A DNA stretch of 33,571 bases from Thermoleophilia bacterium (GTDB taxonomy: Bacteria > Actinomycetota > Thermoleophilia > Gaiellales > Gaiellaceae). Shown here one piece after another: positions 6,657-15,105 of this stretch. Position 1 is the stretch's first letter, and each line of letters opens with the position of its first letter. Where the stretch lies: NCBI GenBank assembly GCA_009694305.1, contig SHVL01000026.1:1-33571 (forward strand). The letters run 5' to 3'. Under the pieces are notes generated by a model. That model saw only the letters and a program-made list of their open reading frames with translations, was not told where the DNA came from and did no database searches. Position numbers and translations under genes: made by a program.

Positions 6657-8492
6657 ATGGCCGGTCGCCGCTTTGGAGGAGAAAACGCCGCCGAGCCGCC
6701 GAAGCGGCCTGCCGACCCGGCGGTGCGCAGCGCCAACCTGCGCCGGATCTTCCCGCTCTTTCGCTCGTACCGCCCGCAGCTCGCGGTCGTCTTCACGCTG
6801 ATCATCTTCTCCGCGGCCCTCGGCGTGATCCCGTCGTTCCTGCTCGTCCGTGTCCTCGATACCGCGATCCCCGACAACAACGTGCGCCTCCTTACGTTGC
6901 TCGTCGCCGGGATGGTCCTGATTCCCGTTGTCACCGGCGCGATCGGCGTCTACCAGACGCTGCTCTCGAACCGCGTCGGCCAGGCCGTCATGCACGACCT
7001 GCGGACATCCGTCTACCAGCACCTGCAGCGGCTCTCGCTCGCGTTCTTCACCCGCACCCGCACGGGTGACGTGCAGAGCAGGATTGCCAACGACATCGGC
7101 GGCATCGACACCGTTGTCACCACCACGGCGACGTCGGTGCTCTCGAACGTGACCACCGTCATCGCCACGGTCGTCGCGATGATGCTGCTCGACTGGCGTC
7201 TCGCCGTCTTCGCGTTGATTCTCCTGCCGTTCTTCGTCTGGCTGACAAAGCGCGTGGGTGCCCAGCGCAAGAAGGTGACCGCGGAGCGGCAGGTCTCGCT
7301 CGCCGACGTCTCGTCGATCGTGCAGGAGTCGCTCTCCGTCTCGGGCATCCTCCTCGGCAAGACGATGGGGCGTTCCGGCGACCTCGCGGAGCGGTTCTCG
7401 GCCGAGTCGTTGAGGCTCGCCGACCTCGAGGTGCGCAGCCGGATGACAGGCCGCTGGATGATGGCGGCGATCCAGATGACCTTCGCGGTGATGCCGGCTC
7501 TCGTCTACTGGTTCGCAGGGTGGTCGCAGGCGCGCGGCAGCTCCGTGATCAGCATCGGGGTGCTCGTCGCGTTCACCACGTTGCAGACGCGGCTCTTCTT
7601 CCCGATCGGCAGCCTGCTGGGTGTCCAGCTCGAGGTGCAGAGCTCCCTCGCGCTCTTCGACCGCATCTTCGAGTATCTCGACCAGCCGATCGACATCGTC
7701 GAGGGCACGCGGACACTCGAGCGCCCCCGGGGGGACGTCATCTTCGACCGCGTTTGCTTCCGCTACGACGAGGATGCCTGGACGCTCGAGGACGTGTCGT
7801 TCAGCGTCCCGGCCGGCACGAAGACGGCGCTCGTCGGAGAAACGGGTTCGGGTAAGACGACCTGCGGCTACCTCGTGGCGCGGCTGTACGACGCGACGCG
7901 GGGCACCATCTCGATCGACGGCATCGACATCCGTGACCTCACCTTCGAGTCGCTCGCCGCAGCCGTCGGCGTCGTCTCGCAGGAGACCTACCTGTTCCAC
8001 TCGACCGTGCGCGAGAATCTCCGCTTCGCACACCCCGAGGCAAGCGACGAGGACGTCGAGGAGGCGGCGCGGGCGGCACAGATCCACGATCTGATCGCAT
8101 CACTTCCCGACGGCTACGAGACCGTCGTCGGCGAGCGCGGCTACCGGTTCTCGGGCGGCGAGCGGCAGCGTATGGCGATCGCGCGGACGGTTCTGCGGAA
8201 TCCTCCGATTCTCGTGCTCGACGAGGCCACCTCGGCGCTCGACACGCAGACCGAGAGGCTCGTGCAGGAGGCGCTCGAACGCCTCGCCGAGGGACGTACG
8301 ACGATCACGATTGCGCACCGCCTCTCGACGGTGCGGGACGCCGAGCAGATCGTGGTTCTCGACCGTGGCACCGTGGCCGAGACAGGCACACACGAGGAGC
8401 TGCTCGCCGCCCGTGGGCGCTATGCGCTGCTCGTCGCGCGGGACGAGAACGTCGAGCCGGAGTCCCGGGGCACCGTCGTCGGCATCGCCTGA
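6657..8492 (+). CDS. ABC exporter, fused permease and ATP-binding protein
   Basis: The protein has 611 residues from an ATG at 6657. Residues about 30-320 are a type I exporter membrane domain with six predicted helices. Residues about 360-600 form the nucleotide-binding domain: Walker A GETGSGKTT, Q-loop VSQETYLF, signature FSGGERQRMAIART (a variant of LSGGQ), Walker B ILVLDEATSALD and H-loop IAHRLST. It would work as a dimer exporting lipids, drugs or peptides; the substrate is not evident. It follows the lipid operon by about 100 bp, so lipid export is plausible but unproven. An upstream in-frame GTG/ATG extension is low-complexity and unlikely to be translated. Confidence 0.93.
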   Translation: MAGRRFGGENAAEPPKRPADPAVRSANLRRIFPLFRSYRPQLAVVFTLIIFSAALGVIPSFLLVRVLDTAIPDNNVRLLTLLVAGMVLIPVVTGAIGVYQTLLSNRVGQAVMHDLRTSVYQHLQRLSLAFFTRTRTGDVQSRIANDIGGIDTVVTTTATSVLSNVTTVIATVVAMMLLDWRLAVFALILLPFFVWLTKRVGAQRKKVTAERQVSLADVSSIVQESLSVSGILLGKTMGRSGDLAERFSAESLRLADLEVRSRMTGRWMMAAIQMTFAVMPALVYWFAGWSQARGSSVISIGVLVAFTTLQTRLFFPIGSLLGVQLEVQSSLALFDRIFEYLDQPIDIVEGTRTLERPRGDVIFDRVCFRYDEDAWTLEDVSFSVPAGTKTALVGETGSGKTTCGYLVARLYDATRGTISIDGIDIRDLTFESLAAAVGVVSQETYLFHSTVRENLRFAHPEASDEDVEEAARAAQIHDLIASLPDGYETVVGERGYRFSGGERQRMAIARTVLRNPPILVLDEATSALDTQTERLVQEALERLAEGRTTITIAHRLSTVRDAEQIVVLDRGTVAETGTHEELLAARGRYALLVARDENVEPESRGTVVGIA

Positions 8493-8659
8493 CCGCCGGT
8501 GCGGGCACGCGAAAGGACACGTTTGCGAGAGACGTCGCACGTGGGGGGGCGGCCCACGAGGATCGCGTCACGAGATAGGATGAGCGGCTTGCGCGAACGT
8601 CCGCTACGTTGCACCCCGAATCGAGTTTTCCGGTTGACGTGTCCCCTGGAGGCACTGCG

Positions 8660-10258
8660 ATGGCGATGACCATAACCCGAACGTACGACACCCTCGTCCA
8701 CCACGGCGTCGAGCCGGCGGGCACCGTGTGCTGGCATCCGTCCACGGCCCTGCTCTACGAGCACGCGCTCGGGCGCGGCGACGGCCGGATCGCGGAGGGC
8801 GGCCCTCTCGCCGTTGACACCGGCGCGTTCACGGGCCGGTCGCCGAAGGACAAGTTCGTCGTCGTCGAGCCGGGCTCCGAGGACAGGATCTGGTGGGGCG
8901 ACATCAACCACCGACTGTCGGAGGAGCATTTCGACGGGCTGCGGGCAAGGGTCGTAGCGCACCTGGAGGCGCAGAGCCCGCTCTACGTCGTCGATGCGTT
9001 CGCGGGTGCCGACCCGGCTCACCGGGTCGCGGTCAGGGTGCTCACGGGCAGCCCCTATCACGCGCTCTTCTCGAAGACGATGTTCATCGACCCCGACCCC
9101 TCCGAGCTTCTCGAGTTCCAGCCGCAGGCTCTCGTGCTGCACGCGCCCGAGGTCGAAGCCGTTCCCGCCGAGGACGGCACGCGCACGGGGACGTTCGTCG
9201 CCTTCCACCCCACGAGAACCGAGGTGATCGTCGGCGGCACCTTCTACGCCGGTGAGATCAAGAAGTCGATCTTCACGGTGATGAACGATCGTCTTCCGCT
9301 CGACGGTGTCCTCCCGATGCACTGCTCGGCGAACGTCGGCGACGACGGCAAGGTCGCCGTCTTCTTCGGGCTTTCCGGCACCGGCAAGACGACGTTGTCG
9401 GCCGATCCGAACCGCTCGCTGATCGGCGATGACGAACACGGGTGGGGCCCGACAGGCGTGTTCAACATCGAGGGCGGGTGCTACGCCAAGGTCATCTGCC
9501 TCTCCGCCGAGGTGGAGCCGGAGATCTTCCTGGCGGCACAGTCCTACGGCACGGTGCTCGAGAACGTCGTCATCGACGAGCGTGGCGTCGTCGATCTCAC
9601 AAGCGACGCGAAGACCGAGAACACCCGTGCCGCCTACAAGCTCGAGCGGATCGCAAACGCGCTGCCGGCGAAGCGTGCCGGCCATCCGAGCGCGGTCGTG
9701 ATGTTGACCGCAGACGCCTTCGGGATCCTGCCGCCGATCGCGCGGCTGACGCGTGACCAGGCGCTCTTCTACTTCCTCTCGGGCTTCACCGCCAAGCTTG
9801 CGGGTACCGAGATCGGGGTCAAGGAGCCGCAGCCGACGTTCTCGACGTGCTTTGGTGCGCCGTTTCTTCCGCAGCCCCCGGCCGTGTACGCGAGGATGCT
9901 GGGCCAGAAGCTCGACGAGCACGGCTCGGCAGTCTGGCTCGTGAACACGGGCTGGACGGGCGGCTCCTATGGTGAGGGCCACCGTATGCCGATCCAGGCG
10001 ACCCGTCGGCTGTTGCACGCCGCGCTCTCGGGTGAGCTCGCGGGAGCCGACTACCGCGTTGACGGCGTCTTCGGCTTCGACGTGCCGACCGAGGTGCCCG
10101 GTGTCGATTCCGCGCTGCTCGACCCACGCTCGACCTGGGGCGACCCGGCGGCCTACGACACGAAGGCGCTGGAGCTGGCCGCGATGTTCACCGCAAACTT
10201 CGAGAAGTTCGCCGCCGACGCAGGCCCTGCGGTCACCGCCGCCGGGCCACAGGCCTGA
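8660..10258 (+). CDS. pckA: Phosphoenolpyruvate carboxykinase (ATP)
   Basis: The enzyme interconverts oxaloacetate plus ATP with phosphoenolpyruvate, CO2 and ADP, the first committed step of gluconeogenesis. It has 532 residues, the family's usual length. Visible are FTGRSPKDKF (substrate binding), the kinase-1 loop GLSGTGKTTLS, the kinase-2 motif GDDEHGW, then FNIEGGCYAK, and near the C-terminus NTGWTGGSYGEGHRMPI. The ATG at 8660 is preceded by a good ribosome-binding site (CTGGAGG, about 7 bp away); a longer in-frame start at 8609 lacks one. The region 8493-8659 holds no gene. The ATP-dependent form is less typical of actinobacteria, many of which use the GTP enzyme. Confidence 0.97.
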   Translation: MAMTITRTYDTLVHHGVEPAGTVCWHPSTALLYEHALGRGDGRIAEGGPLAVDTGAFTGRSPKDKFVVVEPGSEDRIWWGDINHRLSEEHFDGLRARVVAHLEAQSPLYVVDAFAGADPAHRVAVRVLTGSPYHALFSKTMFIDPDPSELLEFQPQALVLHAPEVEAVPAEDGTRTGTFVAFHPTRTEVIVGGTFYAGEIKKSIFTVMNDRLPLDGVLPMHCSANVGDDGKVAVFFGLSGTGKTTLSADPNRSLIGDDEHGWGPTGVFNIEGGCYAKVICLSAEVEPEIFLAAQSYGTVLENVVIDERGVVDLTSDAKTENTRAAYKLERIANALPAKRAGHPSAVVMLTADAFGILPPIARLTRDQALFYFLSGFTAKLAGTEIGVKEPQPTFSTCFGAPFLPQPPAVYARMLGQKLDEHGSAVWLVNTGWTGGSYGEGHRMPIQATRRLLHAALSGELAGADYRVDGVFGFDVPTEVPGVDSALLDPRSTWGDPAAYDTKALELAAMFTANFEKFAADAGPAVTAAGPQA

Positions 10259-10416
10259 GCACCGGGTAACCGTTGTGCGCGGGGGGCATCGCGCCGCTCT
10301 AGCGTCGGCGAGTCAGGCCGTCATCTGGAGGTAGGGCACCGTGTCCCGACGATCGCCTGAACCTGGAGGGACGGTTCCAGGGCGCAGCGGAATCACCATT
10401 CGGTAGGTTTAGGAGC

Positions 10417-12114
10417 GTGGAACCCACCTACGATGTCCTCGTTGTCGGTGCCGGGTGCGCCGGGATGCGTGCCGCTATCGAGGCCCATGATCGGGGTGCG
10501 AGCGTCGGTGTGATCTCGAAGTTGCACCCGACCCGGAGCCATTCGGGCGCCGCCGAGGGGGGTATCAACGCCGCGCTCGGCAACACGGCAGAGGACAGCC
10601 CCGAGATGCACGCGTTCGACACCGTCAAGGGCTCCGATTACCTCGGCGACCAGGATGCGATCGAGATCCTCGCGGCCGAGGCGCCGGGCGACATCTACCA
10701 GCTCGAGCACTGGGGCGCCGTGTTCTCTCGCAACGGTGAAGGCCGACTCGATCAGCGCCCCTTCGGAGCGGCGGGGTCGCCGCGCACCGTGTACGCCGCG
10801 GACATCACCGGCCACGTCCTGATCCAGGTGCTCTACGAGCAGCTGCAGCGGCGGATGACTCAGGGGATGAAGGTGTACGAGGAGTTCTTTGCCTTCCGCC
10901 TGCTCGTCGAGGACGGACGCTGCACCGGTGTCATCTCCTGGGATCTGATGAACGGTGGCGTCACGCTGATCAGGGGCAAGTCGGTGATTCTCGCCACGGG
11001 CGGTGTCGGACGGCTGTACCGGGCGACCACGAACGCCTACGCCTGCACCGGCGACGGCATGTCGATGGCGCTGCGTGAAGGACTGCCGTTGAAGGACATC
11101 GAGTTCATGCAGTTTCACCCGACCACCATGTACCCGAGCGGAATCCTGATCACCGAGGGCTGCCGTGGCGAGGGTGGCTACCTGATCAACAAGGACGGCG
11201 AGCGCTTCATGCAGCGCTACGCCCCGAACGCGCTCGAACTGGCGTCCCGCGATGTCGTCTCGCGGTCGGAGACGACCGAGATCGAGGCAGGCCGCGGTGT
11301 CAACGGGTCGGTCTACCTCGACCTCCGTCATCTCGGGCCGGAGAAGATCCTGACGAAGTTGCCCGGTTCGCGCGAGCTCGCGATGACCTACGCCGGGGTT
11401 GACCCGATCTACGCGCCGATCCCCGTTCGACCCGGTGCGCACTATCACATGGGTGGCGTGGAGACCGACAACCAGGGCCTCACAGGGATCGAGGGGCTGT
11501 ACGCCGCCGGAGAGGTCGCCTGTGTGTCCGTGCACGGCGCCAACCGGCTCGGTGGTAACTCGTTGATGGAGACGATCACCTTCGGCCGTCGTTCGGGACA
11601 CGCTGCAGCGGAGTACGCGCTCGGCGCTCCGGCGGTCGGCAACGGAGGCGAGGCCGCACGGGCCGACGCCGAGACGTGGATCAAGTCGCTGCTCGGGAAC
11701 ACGCAGGGGGAGCGTCCCTGGTCGATTCGGGACGAGCTGGGACAGACGATGCTCGACAACTTCGGCGTGTTCCGGCGACCCGAGAAGATGGAGCAACAGG
11801 TCGAGGTGATCGCCGGGCTGCGTGAGCGCTACGACCGAGGCGTCGTGATCGAGGACAAGGGCGACGTCTTCAACACCGACCTCACACAGGTGATCGAGCT
11901 CGGGTACCTGCTCGACATCGCCTCTTGCATGCTCCAGGCCGGGATCGCCCGCAAGGAGAGCCGGGGTGCGCACTCGAGGCCGTACGACTTCCCCGAACGC
12001 GACGACGCGAACTTCCTCAGACACTCGATCTCGCACTGGAAGGGCGACGGCCCCGAGCTCACCTATGGAGAGGTCAGGATGACGAAGTGGGAGCCCATGG
12101 AGAGGACGTACTGA
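10417..12114 (+). CDS. sdhA: Succinate dehydrogenase/fumarate reductase flavoprotein subunit
   Basis: The 565-residue catalytic subunit oxidises succinate to fumarate or the reverse. The N-terminal Rossmann motif is VVGAGCAGMRAA. PTRSHSGAAEGGI contains the histidine that covalently carries FAD. QFHPTTMYPSG, LITEGCRGEGGYL and RPGAHYHMGG are active-site blocks, with the expected catalytic arginine and histidines. The GTG start at 10417 is preceded by TAGGAG. It is the first gene of a three-gene operon and overlaps sdhB by one base (TGATG). The preceding 158 bp contain a short inverted repeat (CCTGGA...TCCAGG) and no gene. Confidence 0.96.
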   Translation: MEPTYDVLVVGAGCAGMRAAIEAHDRGASVGVISKLHPTRSHSGAAEGGINAALGNTAEDSPEMHAFDTVKGSDYLGDQDAIEILAAEAPGDIYQLEHWGAVFSRNGEGRLDQRPFGAAGSPRTVYAADITGHVLIQVLYEQLQRRMTQGMKVYEEFFAFRLLVEDGRCTGVISWDLMNGGVTLIRGKSVILATGGVGRLYRATTNAYACTGDGMSMALREGLPLKDIEFMQFHPTTMYPSGILITEGCRGEGGYLINKDGERFMQRYAPNALELASRDVVSRSETTEIEAGRGVNGSVYLDLRHLGPEKILTKLPGSRELAMTYAGVDPIYAPIPVRPGAHYHMGGVETDNQGLTGIEGLYAAGEVACVSVHGANRLGGNSLMETITFGRRSGHAAAEYALGAPAVGNGGEAARADAETWIKSLLGNTQGERPWSIRDELGQTMLDNFGVFRRPEKMEQQVEVIAGLRERYDRGVVIEDKGDVFNTDLTQVIELGYLLDIASCMLQAGIARKESRGAHSRPYDFPERDDANFLRHSISHWKGDGPELTYGEVRMTKWEPMERTY

Positions 12115-13217
12115 TGCAGGTTGGACTGAAGATCTGGAGATACGACTCGAAGACGGGCGACCGTGCGCTCCGCGAGTACGAGATCGACGCGCCCGAGGAG
12201 GCGACCCTGCTCGACTGCCTCGACATCGTCAAGGACAAGCACGATGGATCGCTCGCCTTTCGCAAGAGCTGCCGGATGATGATCTGCGGCTCGTGCGGGA
12301 TGCGGATGGACGGCGGCGCGGTGCTCGCCTGCAAGGTGCGGATGTACGACATCGCACAGGAAGGCCGTGTGCCCGTCATCGCGGCGATGGGCAACCTCCC
12401 GATCGTCAAGGATCTCGTCGTGGACATGGATCCCTTCTGGGAGAAGATGCGCGCCGTTGACCCGTACCTGAAACCGCGCTACGACCAGGCGCAGGAGCGC
12501 GAGAACGTGATTCCGGCGCCGCAGATGAGCGTTATCCACAAGGAGTCGCTCTGCATCAACTGTGGCTGCTGCGTCTCGGAGTGCAACTCGATGGAGGTGG
12601 ATCCCGACTTCCTCGGTCCGGCGGCGCTTGCCAAGGGGATGCGCTTTGTCGGCGACCCGCGCGACGGCGCCACGATCGAGCGGCTCGAGAAGTACTCGGA
12701 GCCTCACGGGCTGTGGGACTGCACGCGCTGCTACTTCTGTAGCGAGCGTTGCCCGAAGGGTGTTGACCCTCGCGATGCGATCGCGAAACTCGGCGCAGAG
12801 GCGATGAAGAACGGGATCGACCGCGACATGGGCGCGAAGCACGCCCGCTGGTTTGTCACCTCCGCGAAGACGACGGGCTGGCTGCGCGAGACCGAGCTCG
12901 TCCCGAAGACACAGGGCATCGTCTCGTCGATCCGGGAGATGAAGTTTGCGATGGGCCTTGCCGTCAAAGGCAAGGTGCCGCCGCCGTTTCCGCCGCACGT
13001 GGCAGCGGAGGTGCACGAGTCGCGTGCACTCTTCGACCTCGTCAAGAGCCAGGACCGCAACGGTGCCGCCGGCATCGTCCAGGGCGAGAAGGCGCTTGGC
13101 CGGATCGAGTCGCACCACGACGCATCCCGGGGACGCGATCCGTATACGGAGGCCGACTCTGCGCCACGGCCCTACCTGCCCAGTGAGCGCGAAGAGACCG
13201 AGGGGGTCACACCGTGA
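12114..13217 (+). CDS. sdhB: Succinate dehydrogenase/fumarate reductase iron-sulfur subunit, non-classical type
   Basis: The 367-residue electron-transfer subunit has a 2Fe-2S ferredoxin domain (C53, C58, C61, C73) followed by two cysteine clusters, C147/150/153/157 and C203/206/209/213. In classical SdhB the second set lacks the residue equivalent to C206, which leaves a 3Fe-4S centre. Here the extra cysteine suggests a second 4Fe-4S centre, as proposed for archaeal and Mfr-type enzymes paired with an HdrB-like subunit, which is exactly what follows. The C-terminus carries an extension of about 120 residues beyond the usual end, with no recognisable motif. It is coupled to both neighbours by overlaps of one and four bases. 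Confidence 0.95.
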   Translation: MQVGLKIWRYDSKTGDRALREYEIDAPEEATLLDCLDIVKDKHDGSLAFRKSCRMMICGSCGMRMDGGAVLACKVRMYDIAQEGRVPVIAAMGNLPIVKDLVVDMDPFWEKMRAVDPYLKPRYDQAQERENVIPAPQMSVIHKESLCINCGCCVSECNSMEVDPDFLGPAALAKGMRFVGDPRDGATIERLEKYSEPHGLWDCTRCYFCSERCPKGVDPRDAIAKLGAEAMKNGIDRDMGAKHARWFVTSAKTTGWLRETELVPKTQGIVSSIREMKFAMGLAVKGKVPPPFPPHVAAEVHESRALFDLVKSQDRNGAAGIVQGEKALGRIESHHDASRGRDPYTEADSAPRPYLPSEREETEGVTP

Positions 13218-14095
13218 AGAAACTTGCCTACTACAAGGGATGTCTCGCCTCGCTGTCGGCGAAGGAGCTCGACACCTCGACCCGGGCACTCGCGCCGAAG
13301 GTCGGCTACGAGCTGATCGAGCTCGACTCGGTGACCTGCTGCGGTGCCGGCGACATCCACGAGGCCGAGCCCGACTACTACCTCCACCTGAACGCGCGGA
13401 TCCTCTCCTACGCGGAGGCAACCGGCTGCGACACGCTGATGACGGTGTGCAACGTCTGCACGCTCAACCTGCGTCAGGCGAACTACCAGCTGCAGATCGA
13501 CGGCGACCTGCGGCAGCGGATCAACGACAACCTCGAGCAGGTCGGGGTGCCGCCGTACTCCGGCGGCGTCGAGGTGAAGCACTTCCTCTGGCTCATTGCC
13601 GGCGAGTCGTTCGACAAGCTGCAGGAGGTGGCACACAAGGGACTGAAGGGTCTCAAGGTAGCCCCGTTCTACGGCTGTCAGATCCTCCGCCCGTCGAAGC
13701 TGATGGGGTTCGAGGATCCCGACAAGCCCAGCTCACTCGAGCGGATCATCGAGGCCTGCGGCGGAGAGGCGGTGGACTACCCCGCCAAGATCAAGTGCTG
13801 CGGCTTCCCGATCATCCAGGCGCGGGAAGAGACTGCGCTCGCCGAGCTGATCCAGCCGATCGAGCAGGCGATGGAGGCGGGCGCGGACGCGATGGTGACG
13901 CCGTGCCCGCTCTGCCATCTCTCGCTCGACGCGTGGCAGTCGAAGCTGAAGAAGCAGACGGGACGGGATTTCGCGATGCCGATCCTGCATCTCTCCCAAC
14001 TCGTCGGCGTCGCCGCCGGCCTGACCGACTCGGAGCTGAAGTTCCGGCGCCACGTCGTCTCCGTCGATCCGGTAATTGAAAAACTGTCGGTCTGA
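13214..14095 (+). CDS. SdhE/MfrE-type subunit with two CCG domains (HdrB-like)
   Basis: The 293-residue protein has two cysteine-rich CCG domains: C10, C42-C43, C79, C82, and C155, C195-C196, C231, C234. This is the ten-cysteine pattern of heterodisulfide reductase subunit B and of the SdhE/MfrE subunits in archaeal, cyanobacterial and epsilonproteobacterial enzymes. It replaces the haem-b membrane anchors SdhC/SdhD and is expected to pass electrons between SdhB and the quinone pool, probably attached to the membrane by amphipathic helices. The GTG start overlaps the sdhB stop (GTGA). No sdhC or sdhD follows. The name sdhE is also used for an unrelated flavinylation factor, so no symbol is given. 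Confidence 0.93.
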   Translation: MKKLAYYKGCLASLSAKELDTSTRALAPKVGYELIELDSVTCCGAGDIHEAEPDYYLHLNARILSYAEATGCDTLMTVCNVCTLNLRQANYQLQIDGDLRQRINDNLEQVGVPPYSGGVEVKHFLWLIAGESFDKLQEVAHKGLKGLKVAPFYGCQILRPSKLMGFEDPDKPSSLERIIEACGGEAVDYPAKIKCCGFPIIQAREETALAELIQPIEQAMEAGADAMVTPCPLCHLSLDAWQSKLKKQTGRDFAMPILHLSQLVGVAAGLTDSELKFRRHVVSVDPVIEKLSV

Positions 14096-14112
14096 GTTCG
14101 ACTCCGGCCGGT

Positions 14113-14130
14113 GACAGGCTTCAGCCTGTC
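14113..14130. repeat. Short perfect palindrome downstream of the sdh operon
   Basis: GACAGGC and GCCTGTC flank a TTCA loop, giving a 7-bp hairpin in the 68-bp gap between the SdhE-type gene and the next gene. No T-run follows, so it is not a classical terminator. It could be a transcript-end stabiliser or a REP-like unit. Confidence 0.5.
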
Positions 14131-14163
14131 TCCTGGGTCTCGCGGCCCCCGTAGCATCGCAGC

Positions 14164-14997
14164 ATGATCTGGATCGCCGCCCTCGCAGTCCTCGCCCTCG
14201 CGCTTCTCGCGTGGGGCGTTTTCGAGGCCGGCTGGCTGCGCTGCCGGGTGCTCGACGTCGAGATCGACGGCTTGCCATCGGAGCTGGACGGCCTGCGGAT
14301 CGCGCATCTCTCGGACCTCCACCTCGGGGTGCGCTCGCGCGGTCTGGGCGCGAGCGAGAAGGCCGTCGCGTGGGTCGCGAGCCGCAGGCCCGATCTCGTG
14401 TGCATCACCGGCGACCTCGCCTCGAGCCCGAAGGGAGTGCCTTTGCTCGTGGAGCTACTCGGGACACTCGACCGCCCCTACGTGATCCTCGGCAACCACG
14501 ACGTCGCCGCGACGAGAGATCCGTTCTCGCAACCGGCGGATCTTGCACAGCTCGGCGATGCCGCGATTCTGCTTCGCGACGCGGCCGCCACGATCGAGAA
14601 GGCAGGCAAGCGGGTTCAGCTCGTCGGAGTTGACCCGAAGAGCTACTCGGCCGGTACAGCGAGGCCCTGGCAGCTCACCGATCCCACAGCGGATTTCCGG
14701 ATCCTGCTCTGCCACTTTCCCGGCATCGAACGGGCTCTCCAGCCCGGGACGTTCGGCCTCGTTCTCACGGGCCATCTCCACGCGGGTCAGATCGTCGTGC
14801 CCTATCCGGGCGGGAGGGTGTCGCTCGCCCACCCCGGAGTGCGCTCCGTCTCGGGCCTGCACCCGGTGAGGGGAGGCGTGATGCACATCTCGCCGGGCAC
14901 CGGGACGACGTTCGTGCCGTTCCGGTTCTTTGCCCGGCCCGAGGTGACCGAGCTCGTTCTGCACCCGGCGGTGCCGGGGGTGCGACACTCTCCGTGA
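14164..14997 (+). CDS. Membrane-anchored metallophosphoesterase (YkuE-like)
   Basis: The protein has 277 residues. Residues 1-24 form an uncleaved hydrophobic anchor. The calcineurin-type dinuclear metal motifs follow in order: SDLHLG (DxH), TGDL (GDxx), GNHD, CHFP and GHLHAGQ. This set and the GLRIAHLSDLHLG opening match the YkuE/YaeI group, which hydrolyses phosphoesters such as UDP-sugar lipids or nucleotides. Here the substrate is unknown. The ATG at 14164 begins the hydrophobic segment. It lies after the sdh operon on the same strand, separated by 68 bp with a hairpin, and is probably transcribed separately. Confidence 0.9.
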   Translation: MIWIAALAVLALALLAWGVFEAGWLRCRVLDVEIDGLPSELDGLRIAHLSDLHLGVRSRGLGASEKAVAWVASRRPDLVCITGDLASSPKGVPLLVELLGTLDRPYVILGNHDVAATRDPFSQPADLAQLGDAAILLRDAAATIEKAGKRVQLVGVDPKSYSAGTARPWQLTDPTADFRILLCHFPGIERALQPGTFGLVLTGHLHAGQIVVPYPGGRVSLAHPGVRSVSGLHPVRGGVMHISPGTGTTFVPFRFFARPEVTELVLHPAVPGVRHSP

Positions 14998-15105
14998 TGG
15001 AAGGGCGCACACCTGTCGTCACAGATGTCCCTGCGTGCCCGGCGCCTGCCACAGACGACGTCGCGGGCGATGCCAACGGCCTGCTGCGGGAAGGCCGGTA
15101 GAGCA

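Noticed and set aside
6570-8087. 505-residue open frame on the minus strand opposite the ABC exporter
   Set aside because: It has the charged low-complexity composition typical of reverse-complement coding DNA, and no family pattern.
8420-10018. 532-residue open frame on the minus strand opposite pckA
   Set aside because: It mirrors the codon structure of a clearly real gene, is Arg/Asp/His-rich with no recognisable domain, and is an expected artefact of high GC.
10393-12036. 547-residue open frame on the minus strand opposite sdhA
   Set aside because: It is antisense to a strongly conserved flavoprotein, with no motif or ribosome-binding site of its own.
12063-13421. 452-residue open frame on the minus strand opposite sdhB
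   Set aside because: Arginine-rich shadow spanning two real genes.
15025-15105. Longer N-terminus for the GNAT-like protein
   Set aside because: The extra residues are unlike the family and the conserved region begins after the GTG at 15106.
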